43,905 nt of DNA from Synechococcales cyanobacterium PMM_0082 (lineage in GTDB: Bacteria; Cyanobacteriota; Cyanobacteriia; Pseudanabaenales; Pseudanabaenaceae), in NCBI GenBank assembly GCA_949127865.1, contig CASBQR010000174.1, forward strand, positions 1 through 43,905, read 5' to 3'. Positions 25,900 through 34,253 of the stretch are shown in pieces. Made by a program: the position numbers and the translations under genes. The notes below the pieces were generated by a model that was given only the letters and a program-made list of their open reading frames with translations, did no database searches and had not been told where the DNA came from. Every line of letters starts with the position of its first letter. The first letter of the stretch is position 1.

Positions 25900-26220
25900 A
25901 GTCCAGAATCTGATTTCTCAGTCACTGTACCTTAAGGATGTAGTCAATACGCCCCTACCCATTCACGCTCACTGACTCTCGCCATGAGGCTTACGGCTAC
26001 TTTTTTTAATCTCGGAGCTTATCGTTCGCACTTTTCAACACTAGCCAGTTCGGTACACTCTATATCCTGTCTCTGCTTGCCTGTTCCTTAGTCTTTCCCA
26101 GCATGGCTGGTAGTTTCTTTCTGGCGGGAGTTTCACCGACCTAGGATATTTCAACGTGCAGTTGATACGCCTACTTGATTCAGCACAACTTAATTATAGA
26201 ATGGATTTGGTTAACTACTT
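25900..26220 (-). ncRNA. Candidate HEARO/omega-like structured RNA inside the IS element
   Basis: The roughly 300 bases between the element's end hairpins carry no reading frame but several perfect stems, read on the minus strand: TCAAC/GTTGA around five bases (26151-26165), CCAGC/GCTGG around three (26098-26110), GCC/GGC around TCAT (25981-25990), and a long-range ATATCCT/AGGATAT pair (26062-26068 with 26143-26149) that would close a multibranch domain. Segments such as GGTGAAACTCCCGCC match my memory of HEARO RNAs, the guide RNAs of IscB nucleases, which live in IS200/IS605 elements. No iscB gene follows. The family name is recollection and the ends are approximate. Confidence 0.5.
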
Positions 26221-26232
26221 ACCTACCTTAAC

Positions 26233-26272
26233 CCGCCTTATATCCCACGGCTAAAGCTAGTGGGTTTGGCGG
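26233..26272. repeat. Left-end nested hairpin of the IS200/IS605-type element
   Basis: An outer stem CCGCC (26233-26237) with GGCGG (26268-26272) encloses CCCAC (26244-26248) with GTGGG (26260-26264), and an inner GCT/AGC at the tip. This is the element end facing the DUF760 gene. Stretch 26286-26405 beyond it holds HIP1 sites and the presumed promoter of that gene. Confidence 0.6.
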
Positions 26273-26405
26273 CGATTTCTATAATCTTGACTTAGTTTAG
26301 GGCGATCGCCTCTTAGTTTGATCGGTTTTCTTCCCTAGATCAGGCGATCGCAATGTAAAAATATATAAATCCTTAATCAGAACTTTAACTTAGGAAAAAT
26401 CCAAA

Positions 26406-26759
26406 ATGTTTGAAATTCAAGATACAGGTTCTAATAACGCCTTACTCACCTATTTAAAAAATCAATCCCCAGAAGCACTTGAACAAGTAGCAAAGCACGT
26501 CAGCCCTGAAATTCGGCAAATTATTAATCAAAATATTCAAGGCTTAGTGGGAATGTTGCCTTCACCCCAGTTTCAGGTTTCCGTAACTACTAATCACGAA
26601 AATTTGGCTAATCTTTTGGGATCAGCCATGATGACAGGCTATTTTTTAAGTCAAATGGAAACTAGGATGAAGCTAGATCAGACTTTTGGTAGTAGTTTGC
26701 CCTTAACTTCAGAAGCTGATGATAAGGTTGATAAAAACTTCGATGAATCAGAGCCATAG
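26406..26759 (+). CDS. DUF760 family protein
   Basis: A 117-residue soluble protein of the DUF760 family found in cyanobacteria and chloroplasts. LLTYLKNQSPEALEQVAKHVSPEIRQIINQNIQGLVGMLP is the conserved N-terminal helical region, followed by FQVSVTTNHENLANLLGSAMMTGYFLSQMETRMKL. The last 25 residues are acidic and probably disordered. AGGAAAAATCCAAA precedes the ATG. In plants DUF760 proteins have been linked to chloroplast protein turnover; the cyanobacterial role is not known. It converges on crtR with a nine-base gap. Confidence 0.85.
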   Translation: MFEIQDTGSNNALLTYLKNQSPEALEQVAKHVSPEIRQIINQNIQGLVGMLPSPQFQVSVTTNHENLANLLGSAMMTGYFLSQMETRMKLDQTFGSSLPLTSEADDKVDKNFDESEP

Positions 26760-26768
26760 GTTGCTAAT

Positions 26769-27647
26769 TTATTTATGACCGTGGAAGCGAATCCCTAGAA
26801 AAACATCGTATAAAAATCCGCCGAAATCTTTAAGCTTTAATAGCCCTAGACTTTGAGGGGCATTATTAGCATCTAGCAAAGGCTTCATTTGAGTATAGGC
26901 ACTTTTATAGTTGTACCAAGGTACAGAGGGCCAGAGATGGTGAATCAGGTGGTAGTTCTGTCCTAGCAATAAAATATTGAGGAGACCACTGGGATACACT
27001 CGGGCATTTTGCCAACGGGAGGTTTCCTTAAAGGGACGATGGGGCAAATAATCAAAAAACAAGCCCAAAGCTAAACCCATGATAGCGGCGGGAACAAACC
27101 AATAATTAAGAATGTAGGGTAAAAAGTTAAATTCATAGCCAGCGATTAAAACACTGACCAATATTAGTCGGCTAATACCCCATTCTACTAATTCATATTT
27201 GCGCCAGAGCTTTCTTTGAAAGAAAAATATTTCATGGTAGAAAAATCTGACGGCAATTAACCACAGAGGACCACCCGTAGATACAAAGTGATCGGGATCA
27301 TTTTCGGGATCATTGACATTAGCATGGTGCTGCATATGAACACGAGTAAATACAGGGTAAACAAAACCTTGTAATACTGCGGAAATATGCCCTATTGCCG
27401 CATTTACCACTCGATTACGATGGGCTACGCCATGGGAGGCATCGTGGATCACCGTACCTAGGACGTATAGGGAAATAAAGTTAGCTATAAACACTACCCA
27501 GTGCGCCCAATGCCAGACCCAATAGCCAGTAGTTGAAGCGATCGCTAGAATAACAGAACCAATCAGCAGGCATAAAGTGGGGTTAAATCCTTGAGGGGCT
27601 CCCATTAAACCAATTGGTACAGTCAGGGTTTTCCCTGTCTGCTGCAT
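26769..27647 (-). CDS. crtR: Beta-carotene hydroxylase
   Basis: CrtR is a membrane di-iron enzyme of the fatty-acid-desaturase superfamily that hydroxylates beta-ionone rings, giving zeaxanthin and related xanthophylls. The histidine boxes are complete: HDASHGVAHRN (about residue 67), HMQHHANVNDPENDPDH (about 104) and HLIHHLWPSVPWY (about 236), with FFDYLPHRPF between. The 292 residues match cyanobacterial CrtR, and HLWPSVPWYNYK is a CrtR-specific stretch. Four or more membrane segments are visible. Monocistronic; the 180-base gap 27648-27827 to clpB holds only its promoter region and nothing else recognisable. Confidence 0.92.
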   Translation of the reverse strand: MQQTGKTLTVPIGLMGAPQGFNPTLCLLIGSVILAIASTTGYWVWHWAHWVVFIANFISLYVLGTVIHDASHGVAHRNRVVNAAIGHISAVLQGFVYPVFTRVHMQHHANVNDPENDPDHFVSTGGPLWLIAVRFFYHEIFFFQRKLWRKYELVEWGISRLILVSVLIAGYEFNFLPYILNYWFVPAAIMGLALGLFFDYLPHRPFKETSRWQNARVYPSGLLNILLLGQNYHLIHHLWPSVPWYNYKSAYTQMKPLLDANNAPQSLGLLKLKDFGGFLYDVFLGIRFHGHK

Positions 27648-27827
27648 GTTTATACTCCTGAAGTTATCTAATAAATTTTAAAGTTTTGATCGATATATTT
27701 TTGGAAAATTAGGTCTTGATAGCTCTAATATTCCTTTCGTAGTATAGGTCAATCTCTCTCATAATATATAGATTTGTTAAGGATTATCTGGGGTATAACT
27801 AATTTGCATAGTTTCACCAAATATAAT

Positions 27828-30461
27828 TTATTTTTTAGACTCAATGGCAATATTTTCATTAATTGCTGTTTTTCTAAAAGATAAGCGTTCGTTTTCCACA
27901 TCTACCAAAATGCGATCGCCTTCGACAAAATCTCCCCGCAAGATGGACTTAGCAATTTGTGTCTCTAATTGACGTTGAATCACCCGCTTGAGTGGACGCG
28001 CACCATAGACTGGATCGTAACCAACCTCGGCAATAAAATCTAAGGCAGATTCCGACAGATGTAAAGACATTTTGCGTTCAGATAGACGTTGTTCTAGGCG
28101 GAGTACTTGCAATTTCACGATTTCCCGTAACTCTTCTCGGCGCAGGGAGTGGAAGATAATAATTTCATCAATGCGGTTAAGGAATTCTGGACGGAAGCTA
28201 GAGCGCATTGCTTCCATCACGCGATCGCGCATTAATTCATACTTACTATCATCGCCACCGATATCCAAAATATATTGAGAACCTATATTACTGGTCATGA
28301 TAATAATGGCATTTTTGAAATCCACAGTCCGTCCCTGGGAGTCGGTAACTCTGCCGTCATCAAGGATTTGCAGCATGATATTAAAGACATCGGGATGTGC
28401 TTTTTCGATTTCATCAAACAAAATCACGGCATAGGGACGGCGGCGAATAGCTTCGGTTAATTGCCCTCCTTCGTCATAGCCCACATAGCCAGGGGGTGCG
28501 CCCACTAGACGGGATACGGAATGCTTTTCCATATATTCAGACATATCGATTCGCACCATTGATTCTTCGGTATCAAACAGATATTTGGCTAAAGCCTTTG
28601 CTAGTTCGGTTTTGCCTACACCTGTGGGACCAAGAAAAATAAAGCTAGCGATCGGACGATTGGGATCAGATAAACCAGCGCGCGATCGCTGAATGGCATC
28701 ACTAACCGCAGCCACAGCCTGACTCTGCCCAATTACCCGTTCGTGAAGTTCATCTTCTAGGTATAATAATTTTGCCTTTTCTGATTCCACCAGCTTTAAG
28801 ACAGGAATCCCAGTCCATTTGGAAATGATTTCAGCAATATCCTCTTCTGTAACTTCTTCTCTGAGCATGGGACGACTGGCGACTGTATGGCTTTCGGTTA
28901 GTCTCTCTTCTGCCTTTTTTAGCTCCCTTTGCAGATCTGTGAGTTTACCGTATTTCAGTTCTGCGGCTTTATTCAAATCATAGTCCCGTTCTGCTTGCTG
29001 AATTTCTAAGTTGACTTGCTCTATCTCTTCTTTGCGTTGGCGGACATTATCAATTACTTGCTTTTCTGATTGCCATTTAGCAGTTAGTGTTATCTGTTCA
29101 GCCTTAAGTTCAGATAGTTCTTTTACTAATTTTTCTACTCTTTCTTTGGAATCAGCATCGGTTTCTTTTTTTAAAGATAGCCGCTCCATTTCTAATTGCA
29201 GAATTTTGCGATCAATCTCATCTAGCTCTTCGGGTTTAGAAGTGATTTCCATTTTCAGTTTGGCGGCGGCTTCATCCATTAAGTCGATCGCCTTATCGGG
29301 TAGAAAGCGATCGCTTATATAACGAGTGGATAAAGTAGCAGCAGCAATCAAGGCATTATCGGCAATTCTGACTCCGTGGTGGAGTTCGTAGCGTTCTTTT
29401 AAGCCTCGCAAAATGGAAACCGTATCGGACACACTGGGCTGATCGACAAATACTTGCTGGAATCGGCGTTCGAGGGCAGCATCTTTTTCAATATATTTAC
29501 GATATTCGTCCAAAGTAGTAGCACCAATACAACGTAGTTCGCCCCTTGCTAACATTGGTTTGAGCAAATTACTGGCATCCATTGCCCCTTGGGTGGCACC
29601 TGCACCTACTACAGTATGGATTTCATCAATAAATAGGACAATTTGCCCTTGGGATTCCATTACTTCTTTGAGTACTGCCTTTAATCTTTCTTCAAATTCA
29701 CCCCGATATTTGGCTCCCGCAATCAAAGCTCCCATATCTAGGGCTATTAGCTTGCGATCGCGTAAAGATTCAGGCACATCTCCGCTTAGAATTCTTTGTG
29801 CCAGCCCCTCGGCGATCGCAGTTTTACCTACACCAGGCTCGCCAATTAATACAGGATTATTTTTAGTTCTTCTTGATAAAATCTGAATGGTTCGGCGAAT
29901 TTCTTCATCGCGACCAATGACTGGATCTAGTTTGCCTTGTCTTGCCCACTCAGTGAGGTCTCTACCATATTTAGTCAAAGCTTCGTATTTATTTTCTGGA
30001 GTTTGATCCGTCACTTTGTTATTTCCGCGAATTTGCTCAATGATCTTACGCAGTTTACTCTCATCTAGGCTAAATTCTTGGAGTAATGCTTTACCAAAGC
30101 GATCGTCCTTGGCAAAGGCTAAAACCAGATGCTCAATGGAAATAAAATCGTCATTAAAGGATTTGCGTGCCTGCTCTGCTCGATCTAAAAGCGTATCCAT
30201 ACTGCGTCCCAAATAGCCAGAGGCATTGCCGCCAGAGATTTTTGGTTGCCGATTAATAAATTCTTCGGTGCGATCGCGCAGTTTTTGGATATTGACACTT
30301 GCCTTACTGAAAATGCTCGTTGCTAAACCCTCCTCTTCTAAGAGGGACTTCATGAGATGTTCACTTTCAATCTGTTGATGCTGGGCAGCTTTGGACATTT
30401 CGGGCGTGCGGACGATCGCTTCCCAAGCTTTTTCCGTAAATTGGTTTTGAGTAGGTTGCAT
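27828..30461 (-). CDS. clpB: ATP-dependent chaperone ClpB
   Basis: ClpB is a hexameric AAA+ disaggregase that works with DnaK to rescue aggregated proteins. The 877 residues have the Clp N-domain (1-150, [15 protein letters not shown]), AAA-1 with Walker A GEPGVGKT (about 206) and [14 protein letters not shown], the coiled-coil middle domain (about 400-530) and AAA-2 with [15 protein letters not shown] and [13 protein letters not shown]. The N-terminus [15 protein letters not shown] and [17 protein letters not shown] look like the heat-inducible ClpB1 of cyanobacteria rather than ClpB2. No CIRCE element was found upstream. A short palindrome CTTAG-GTA-CTAAG lies at 30517-30529. Confidence 0.96.
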   Translation of the reverse strand: MQPTQNQFTEKAWEAIVRTPEMSKAAQHQQIESEHLMKSLLEEEGLATSIFSKASVNIQKLRDRTEEFINRQPKISGGNASGYLGRSMDTLLDRAEQARKSFNDDFISIEHLVLAFAKDDRFGKALLQEFSLDESKLRKIIEQIRGNNKVTDQTPENKYEALTKYGRDLTEWARQGKLDPVIGRDEEIRRTIQILSRRTKNNPVLIGEPGVGKTAIAEGLAQRILSGDVPESLRDRKLIALDMGALIAGAKYRGEFEERLKAVLKEVMESQGQIVLFIDEIHTVVGAGATQGAMDASNLLKPMLARGELRCIGATTLDEYRKYIEKDAALERRFQQVFVDQPSVSDTVSILRGLKERYELHHGVRIADNALIAAATLSTRYISDRFLPDKAIDLMDEAAAKLKMEITSKPEELDEIDRKILQLEMERLSLKKETDADSKERVEKLVKELSELKAEQITLTAKWQSEKQVIDNVRQRKEEIEQVNLEIQQAERDYDLNKAAELKYGKLTDLQRELKKAEERLTESHTVASRPMLREEVTEEDIAEIISKWTGIPVLKLVESEKAKLLYLEDELHERVIGQSQAVAAVSDAIQRSRAGLSDPNRPIASFIFLGPTGVGKTELAKALAKYLFDTEESMVRIDMSEYMEKHSVSRLVGAPPGYVGYDEGGQLTEAIRRRPYAVILFDEIEKAHPDVFNIMLQILDDGRVTDSQGRTVDFKNAIIIMTSNIGSQYILDIGGDDSKYELMRDRVMEAMRSSFRPEFLNRIDEIIIFHSLRREELREIVKLQVLRLEQRLSERKMSLHLSESALDFIAEVGYDPVYGARPLKRVIQRQLETQIAKSILRGDFVEGDRILVDVENERLSFRKTAINENIAIESKK

Positions 30462-30586
30462 AATAATCAGACCTGTAAGGCTTGCTATGTGTCTAGAATG
30501 ATCTTAGGGGCAATACCTTAGGTACTAAGATCGGCTATACATCAATGTTTAGTGCGCTTTACCGTACAAGTTCAAAACTACTAACT

Positions 30587-30820
30587 TCAAGATTTAATAT
30601 AGGCGATCGCATGATGCCAAATTAACATCGGATGACTTTTCCCAGCCTGCGCGCCATCTATACCAATACAATTCTGGTCTATCCATTTCAAAGTGCCAGT
30701 AATGACATCGCCTGTAATTAACTTAACCTCGACAGTTGCTGAGTTGTCAGAGTTTTGTTGATCGCGAAGGATTTGGTGAACGTGGCGAATACTGGGCAGG
30801 GTAATATCAAGTTCTGTCAT
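30587..30820 (-). CDS. hfq: Cyanobacterial-type Hfq (Sm-like protein)
   Basis: A 77-residue Sm-fold protein. LPSIRHVHQILRDQ matches the N-terminal helix of cyanobacterial Hfq, VEVKLITGDVITGTLKWIDQNCIGI is the Sm1 motif, and the C-terminal HAIAYIKS replaces the YKHA signature of proteobacterial Hfq, as usual in cyanobacteria. In Synechocystis the homologue is needed for motility and binds the pilus ATPase PilB1 rather than acting as a classical RNA chaperone; the same role is plausible here. Compared with that protein it has an insertion after the helix (QNSDNSAT). Monocistronic, 125 bases from clpB. Confidence 0.85.
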   Translation of the reverse strand: MTELDITLPSIRHVHQILRDQQNSDNSATVEVKLITGDVITGTLKWIDQNCIGIDGAQAGKSHPMLIWHHAIAYIKS

Positions 30821-30868
30821 GGTTTTATTTTTAACTTGGGGTGAGTAATAAGCAAGTCTAAGTCAAGT

Positions 30869-31279
30869 TTACTGTACTAATCCGATGCCAATCGATCCTA
30901 AGTAAATTTGCAAAATCCTCTTACTGCTAATTAATTCTTGTTGGTAGGCAGTTAATGTTTTTACTTCTAAGTTACGACTTGCAAATATAGCGATCGCTTG
31001 CCAATCTTGAAGAGGTTTATATTGATTCAGGTAAATATTAATCTCTGTAATAAATTCCCAATAAAAATCTGGTTTATCTTAAAATTGCACTTCCACAAAA
31101 TAGATGGGTTGATCTAGGCGATCGGGTATAAAAATACCATCAAATCGAAAGGCTTTTTCTTTAACCTCGACAGACGTGAATTTATAGTGATTGGCATTTT
31201 CCACTGGTTAATTGAGCAGCTCAAACAGGAGGCTGTGAAAAGTCAGAAATAATTGATGAAAAATGGTATCGGTACGCAT
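30869..31279 (-). pseudogene. Broken DUF2887/Rpn-type nuclease gene with two in-frame stops
   Basis: A single reading frame of 137 codons from ATG 31279 to a final TAA at 30869 is broken by TAA at 31210-31208 and 31081-31079. Around them the translation is coherent: MRTDTIFHQLFLTFHSLLFELLN, stop, PVENANHYKFTSVEVKEKAFRFDGIFIP and DQPIYFVEVQF, stop, DKPDFYWEFITEINIYLNQY. This matches DUF2887, a PD-(D/E)XK/Rpn-like family common in cyanobacteria, with the catalytic FVEVQFQ segment at the second stop. Each stop stands where Gln (CAA) is expected, so two single C-to-T changes explain both. The rest of the gap, up to ureC at 31338, contains only its promoter region. Confidence 0.85.
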
Positions 31280-31337
31280 AGATGTATTCTATGGATTGAA
31301 GTAAAATAAAAATTAAAATAAATATCTGGAGCTAACT

Positions 31338-33047
31338 ATGAGCTATAGGATGAGTCGCTCTGCATACGCTGAAACCTATGGAATTACAGTGGGCGATCGC
31401 CTGCGGTTAGCTGATACCGAATTAATTATAGAAGTCGAAAAAGACTACACCACCTACGGTGAAGAAGTAAAGTTTGGTGGCGGTAAGGTGATTCGCGATG
31501 GTATGGGGCAATCCCCAATTACGAATGCTAATGGGGCGGTTGATGCGGTAATTACTAATGCTTTGATCTTAGATTGGTGGGGCATTGTCAAAGCAGATGT
31601 GGGGATTAAAGATGGTAAAATTTATAAAATTGGCAAAGCAGGCAATCCCTACGTTCAGGATAATGTGGATATTGTGATCGGACCTGGAACCGAAGCGATC
31701 GCTGGCGAAGGCATGATCCTAACTGCTGGTGGGATTGATGCTCATATTCATTTTATTTGTCCTCAGCAGATTGAAGTAGCGATCGCCTCTGGAATCACCA
31801 CAATGATTGGCGGTGGCACAGGCCCAGCCGCAGGAACTACTGCTACCACTTGCACTCCAGGGGTATGGAATATGTATAGAATGTTGCAAGCGGCTGATAG
31901 TTTTCCAATGAACTTAGGATTTTTGGGTAAGGGCAATTGCAGTCAGCCTGAGGGATTAGTAGAACAAGTAGAAGCGGGAGCGATCGGTTTAAAGCTCCAT
32001 GAAGACTGGGGAACTACGCCTTCGACTATAGATACTTGCCTGACTGTAGCTGATGAATATGACATTCAAGTGGCAATTCACACCGATACCTTAAATGAGT
32101 CAGGCTTTGTGGAAAATACGATCGCCGCATTTAAAAATCGAGTTATCCACAGCTATCACACCGAAGGAGCGGGCGGCGGTCATGCTCCCGACATTATTAA
32201 AATCTGTGGTGAGGTAAATGTGCTGCCTTCTTCTACCAACCCTACTCGTCCCTATACCGTTAATACCTTGGAAGAACACCTAGATATGTTAATGGTTTGT
32301 CACCACCTCGACCCTAGTATTCCTGAGGATGTAGCTTTCGCTGAATCTCGAATTCGCCGAGAAACCATCGCCGCCGAAGATATTCTTCATGATTTGGGAG
32401 CTTTTAGTATTATTTCCTCAGATTCGCAGGCAATGGGAAGAGTGGGAGAAGTGATTATGAGAACTTGGCAAACCGCCCATAAGATGAAAACCCAACGGGG
32501 CGAATTACCCCAAGATTCTAGCCGTAATGATAACTTTAGGGCAAAAAGATATATCGCTAAATACACTATTAATCCAGCCATTACCCATGGGATTTCTAAT
32601 TATGTCGGCTCGATTGAAGTGGGCAAGTTAGCCGATTTATGTTTATGGCGACCTGCTTTTTTTGGCGTGAAACCAGAAGTTGTAATTAAAGGTGGACTAA
32701 TTGCTTGGGCGCAAATGGGAGATGCCAATGCTAGTATCCCCACACCGCAGCCTGTATATATGCGTCCGATGTTTGGCAGTTTTGGCGGTGCTATGACTTC
32801 AACTTCTGTGACGTTTATGTCCCAAGTTGGTATAGAGCGAGGTGTTCCTAATCATTTAAACCTAAAAAAATCTGTGGTTCCTGTTAGTGGCATTCGTCAA
32901 TTGAGCAAACGGGACATGAAACTAAATGATACTTTACCGATTATGGAAGTTAATCCCGAAACCTACGAAGTCAGGGCTGATGGTGAACTCCTAACCTGCG
33001 AACCTGCCACAGTGCTACCTTTAGCACAGCGATATTTTTTATTCTAA
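31338..33047 (+). CDS. ureC: Urease subunit alpha
   Basis: The catalytic subunit of the nickel enzyme urease, hydrolysing urea to ammonia and carbon dioxide. The 569 residues match family length. Nickel ligands and catalytic residues are in [13 protein letters not shown], the lysine that becomes carbamylated is in [12 protein letters not shown], and the active-site flap histidine is in [26 protein letters not shown] lies about eight bases before the ATG. None of ureA, ureB or ureD-G is in the window; cyanobacterial urease genes are often scattered. No NtcA site of the form GTA-N8-TAC was found upstream. Confidence 0.96.
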   Translation: MSYRMSRSAYAETYGITVGDRLRLADTELIIEVEKDYTTYGEEVKFGGGKVIRDGMGQSPITNANGAVDAVITNALILDWWGIVKADVGIKDGKIYKIGKAGNPYVQDNVDIVIGPGTEAIAGEGMILTAGGIDAHIHFICPQQIEVAIASGITTMIGGGTGPAAGTTATTCTPGVWNMYRMLQAADSFPMNLGFLGKGNCSQPEGLVEQVEAGAIGLKLHEDWGTTPSTIDTCLTVADEYDIQVAIHTDTLNESGFVENTIAAFKNRVIHSYHTEGAGGGHAPDIIKICGEVNVLPSSTNPTRPYTVNTLEEHLDMLMVCHHLDPSIPEDVAFAESRIRRETIAAEDILHDLGAFSIISSDSQAMGRVGEVIMRTWQTAHKMKTQRGELPQDSSRNDNFRAKRYIAKYTINPAITHGISNYVGSIEVGKLADLCLWRPAFFGVKPEVVIKGGLIAWAQMGDANASIPTPQPVYMRPMFGSFGGAMTSTSVTFMSQVGIERGVPNHLNLKKSVVPVSGIRQLSKRDMKLNDTLPIMEVNPETYEVRADGELLTCEPATVLPLAQRYFLF

Positions 33048-33104
33048 TTTTGGGTTTAGGAGATTTTCAGATCACAGTTACTAGATTGACTTTGATATTT
33101 CGGC

Positions 33105-34133
33105 TTAGTTACTATTTTTTAACAGATCAATTCCCAAAATTAGATCTGATATTTTGTCCAAATTTTGAGAAGTGTCGGGACACCTGATCGAGATCTCACT
33201 GGTTCTAGGATAGGTATCAAGTATTTTTTTAAATTGATTTCTGTTAAAGCTGCGTGGATCAATACGGGAAGCAGAGCGATCAACAGCCCTGTGAGTAGTG
33301 ATCCGATTAAAGGGAACATCGGTTTTGGCAACTAGCCATGCCAAGGATTGATATTGTAAGTTGGTATAGCCGTTGTGACTAAGCCCGTCATGTATACCAC
33401 CACTAGGTGTCTCTAGGGCAATGTGGTAGGCAAAATTATTTACAGAACTGGCATAATTTGGATTGGTTTTAACGGCTTCCCGCCCTGATGCACTGACAAA
33501 AACGGAATTGCCTGCACCAAATGCGCGTTTATCAGGTGGCACAAAGTAAATAATTGAGCCATCAATGGTAATTAAGGTGTGATAGCTAACTTGATCTTCT
33601 TCGTAAGGTTGGAATGCTTGAAAATAACCGATTACACTATTGGTAGGCGCAACGGTTTCGTGGAGAACGATAATTGGCTTCAGATTCGCGGGCTTGCCCT
33701 TTAAGTCTTTGAGATAGCGATCGCCATAATTTGAATTTGCTGCCAAAGCTATAACTTCTCTGGGATTATAGGTATTTTGTGGGCGATCGCTGAGAAGTTC
33801 TGTTGGCAGGATAGGGAGAGGTCTACGAAATCGCTCTAGGGTAATTGGGGTCTTAGTTAATTTGGCTGCATAGGTAGGATTTTTGGGGGCTTGTAATTCA
33901 CATCCTTCTACGGGTGCAAAATTATTAAGCTCTGATAAAAAATAGATGGATTGCCGCCGTTGAGCAATCTGGGCTTGTGAATATTTGGGTAAATTTTTAA
34001 CTAGATTTTGGGTTTGAGCTTCAGCAAAGTTAATATCGGCGACACTTTTAGGCTTAGGAGATAATACCAGAGAGACTAACATTATTAGGGTTAAACAAAA
34101 AATGGCGATCGCTATTAATCTCTTTGTCGGCAT
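33105..34133 (-). CDS. N-acetylmuramoyl-L-alanine amidase (Amidase_2)
   Basis: A 342-residue cell-wall amidase that cuts the bond between muramic acid and the stem peptide. The N-terminal hydrophobic segment (residues 5-24) is a signal peptide or anchor. The AmpD/Amidase_2 domain (about 150-320) carries zinc ligands in IIVLHET, NFAYHIALE and THRAVDRSASRIDPRSF, and SYHTLITIDGSIIYFVPPDKRAFGAG is the usual substrate-binding region. About 120 residues of unknown function lie ahead of it. Monocistronic, converging on ureC with 57 bases between. Confidence 0.88.
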   Translation of the reverse strand: MPTKRLIAIAIFCLTLIMLVSLVLSPKPKSVADINFAEAQTQNLVKNLPKYSQAQIAQRRQSIYFLSELNNFAPVEGCELQAPKNPTYAAKLTKTPITLERFRRPLPILPTELLSDRPQNTYNPREVIALAANSNYGDRYLKDLKGKPANLKPIIVLHETVAPTNSVIGYFQAFQPYEEDQVSYHTLITIDGSIIYFVPPDKRAFGAGNSVFVSASGREAVKTNPNYASSVNNFAYHIALETPSGGIHDGLSHNGYTNLQYQSLAWLVAKTDVPFNRITTHRAVDRSASRIDPRSFNRNQFKKILDTYPRTSEISIRCPDTSQNLDKISDLILGIDLLKNSN

Positions 34134-34253
34134 AGCTAACTAATACTTTGCTCGTGAATTTAAAAATCATACACTTGACGGACGATTGTTTGAGTATACA
34201 GGTTTGCAGTTAACCGCATAAATACTTCCTTAATATTTAGAGCTACATTAATT

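Larger units (their letters stand above)
25861..26285 (-). mobile_element. IS200/IS605-type element without transposase (non-autonomous)
   Basis: Both ends carry the short imperfect hairpins typical of IS200/IS605 elements. On the plus strand the low-coordinate end has TCCCA (25868-25872) pairing with TGGGA (25886-25890); the other has CCCAC (26244-26248) pairing with GTGGG (26260-26264). The two share the core CCCACG-x-CTAAAG, in the same orientation, as expected for this family. On the minus strand the right end finishes GGGAGTGTCAA, where TCAA is a known cleavage sequence type (IS608). No tnpA, tnpB or iscB reading frame lies between. The left boundary near 26285 is estimated. The interior resembles a structured RNA, listed separately. 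Confidence 0.65.

Noticed and set aside
25861-26285. tRNA or group II intron reading of the structured segment
   Set aside because: No tRNA T-loop or acceptor pattern and no domain V of a group II intron were found; the end hairpins fit an IS200/IS605 element better.
29011-29322. Ser/Ile-rich plus-strand frames opposite clpB
   Set aside because: Antisense shadows of the ClpB coiled-coil and AAA regions; composition is typical of antisense translation.
30517-30529. Small palindrome CTTAG-GTA-CTAAG upstream of clpB as a heat-shock operator
   Set aside because: Too short and unlike CIRCE; no second copy near another stress gene.
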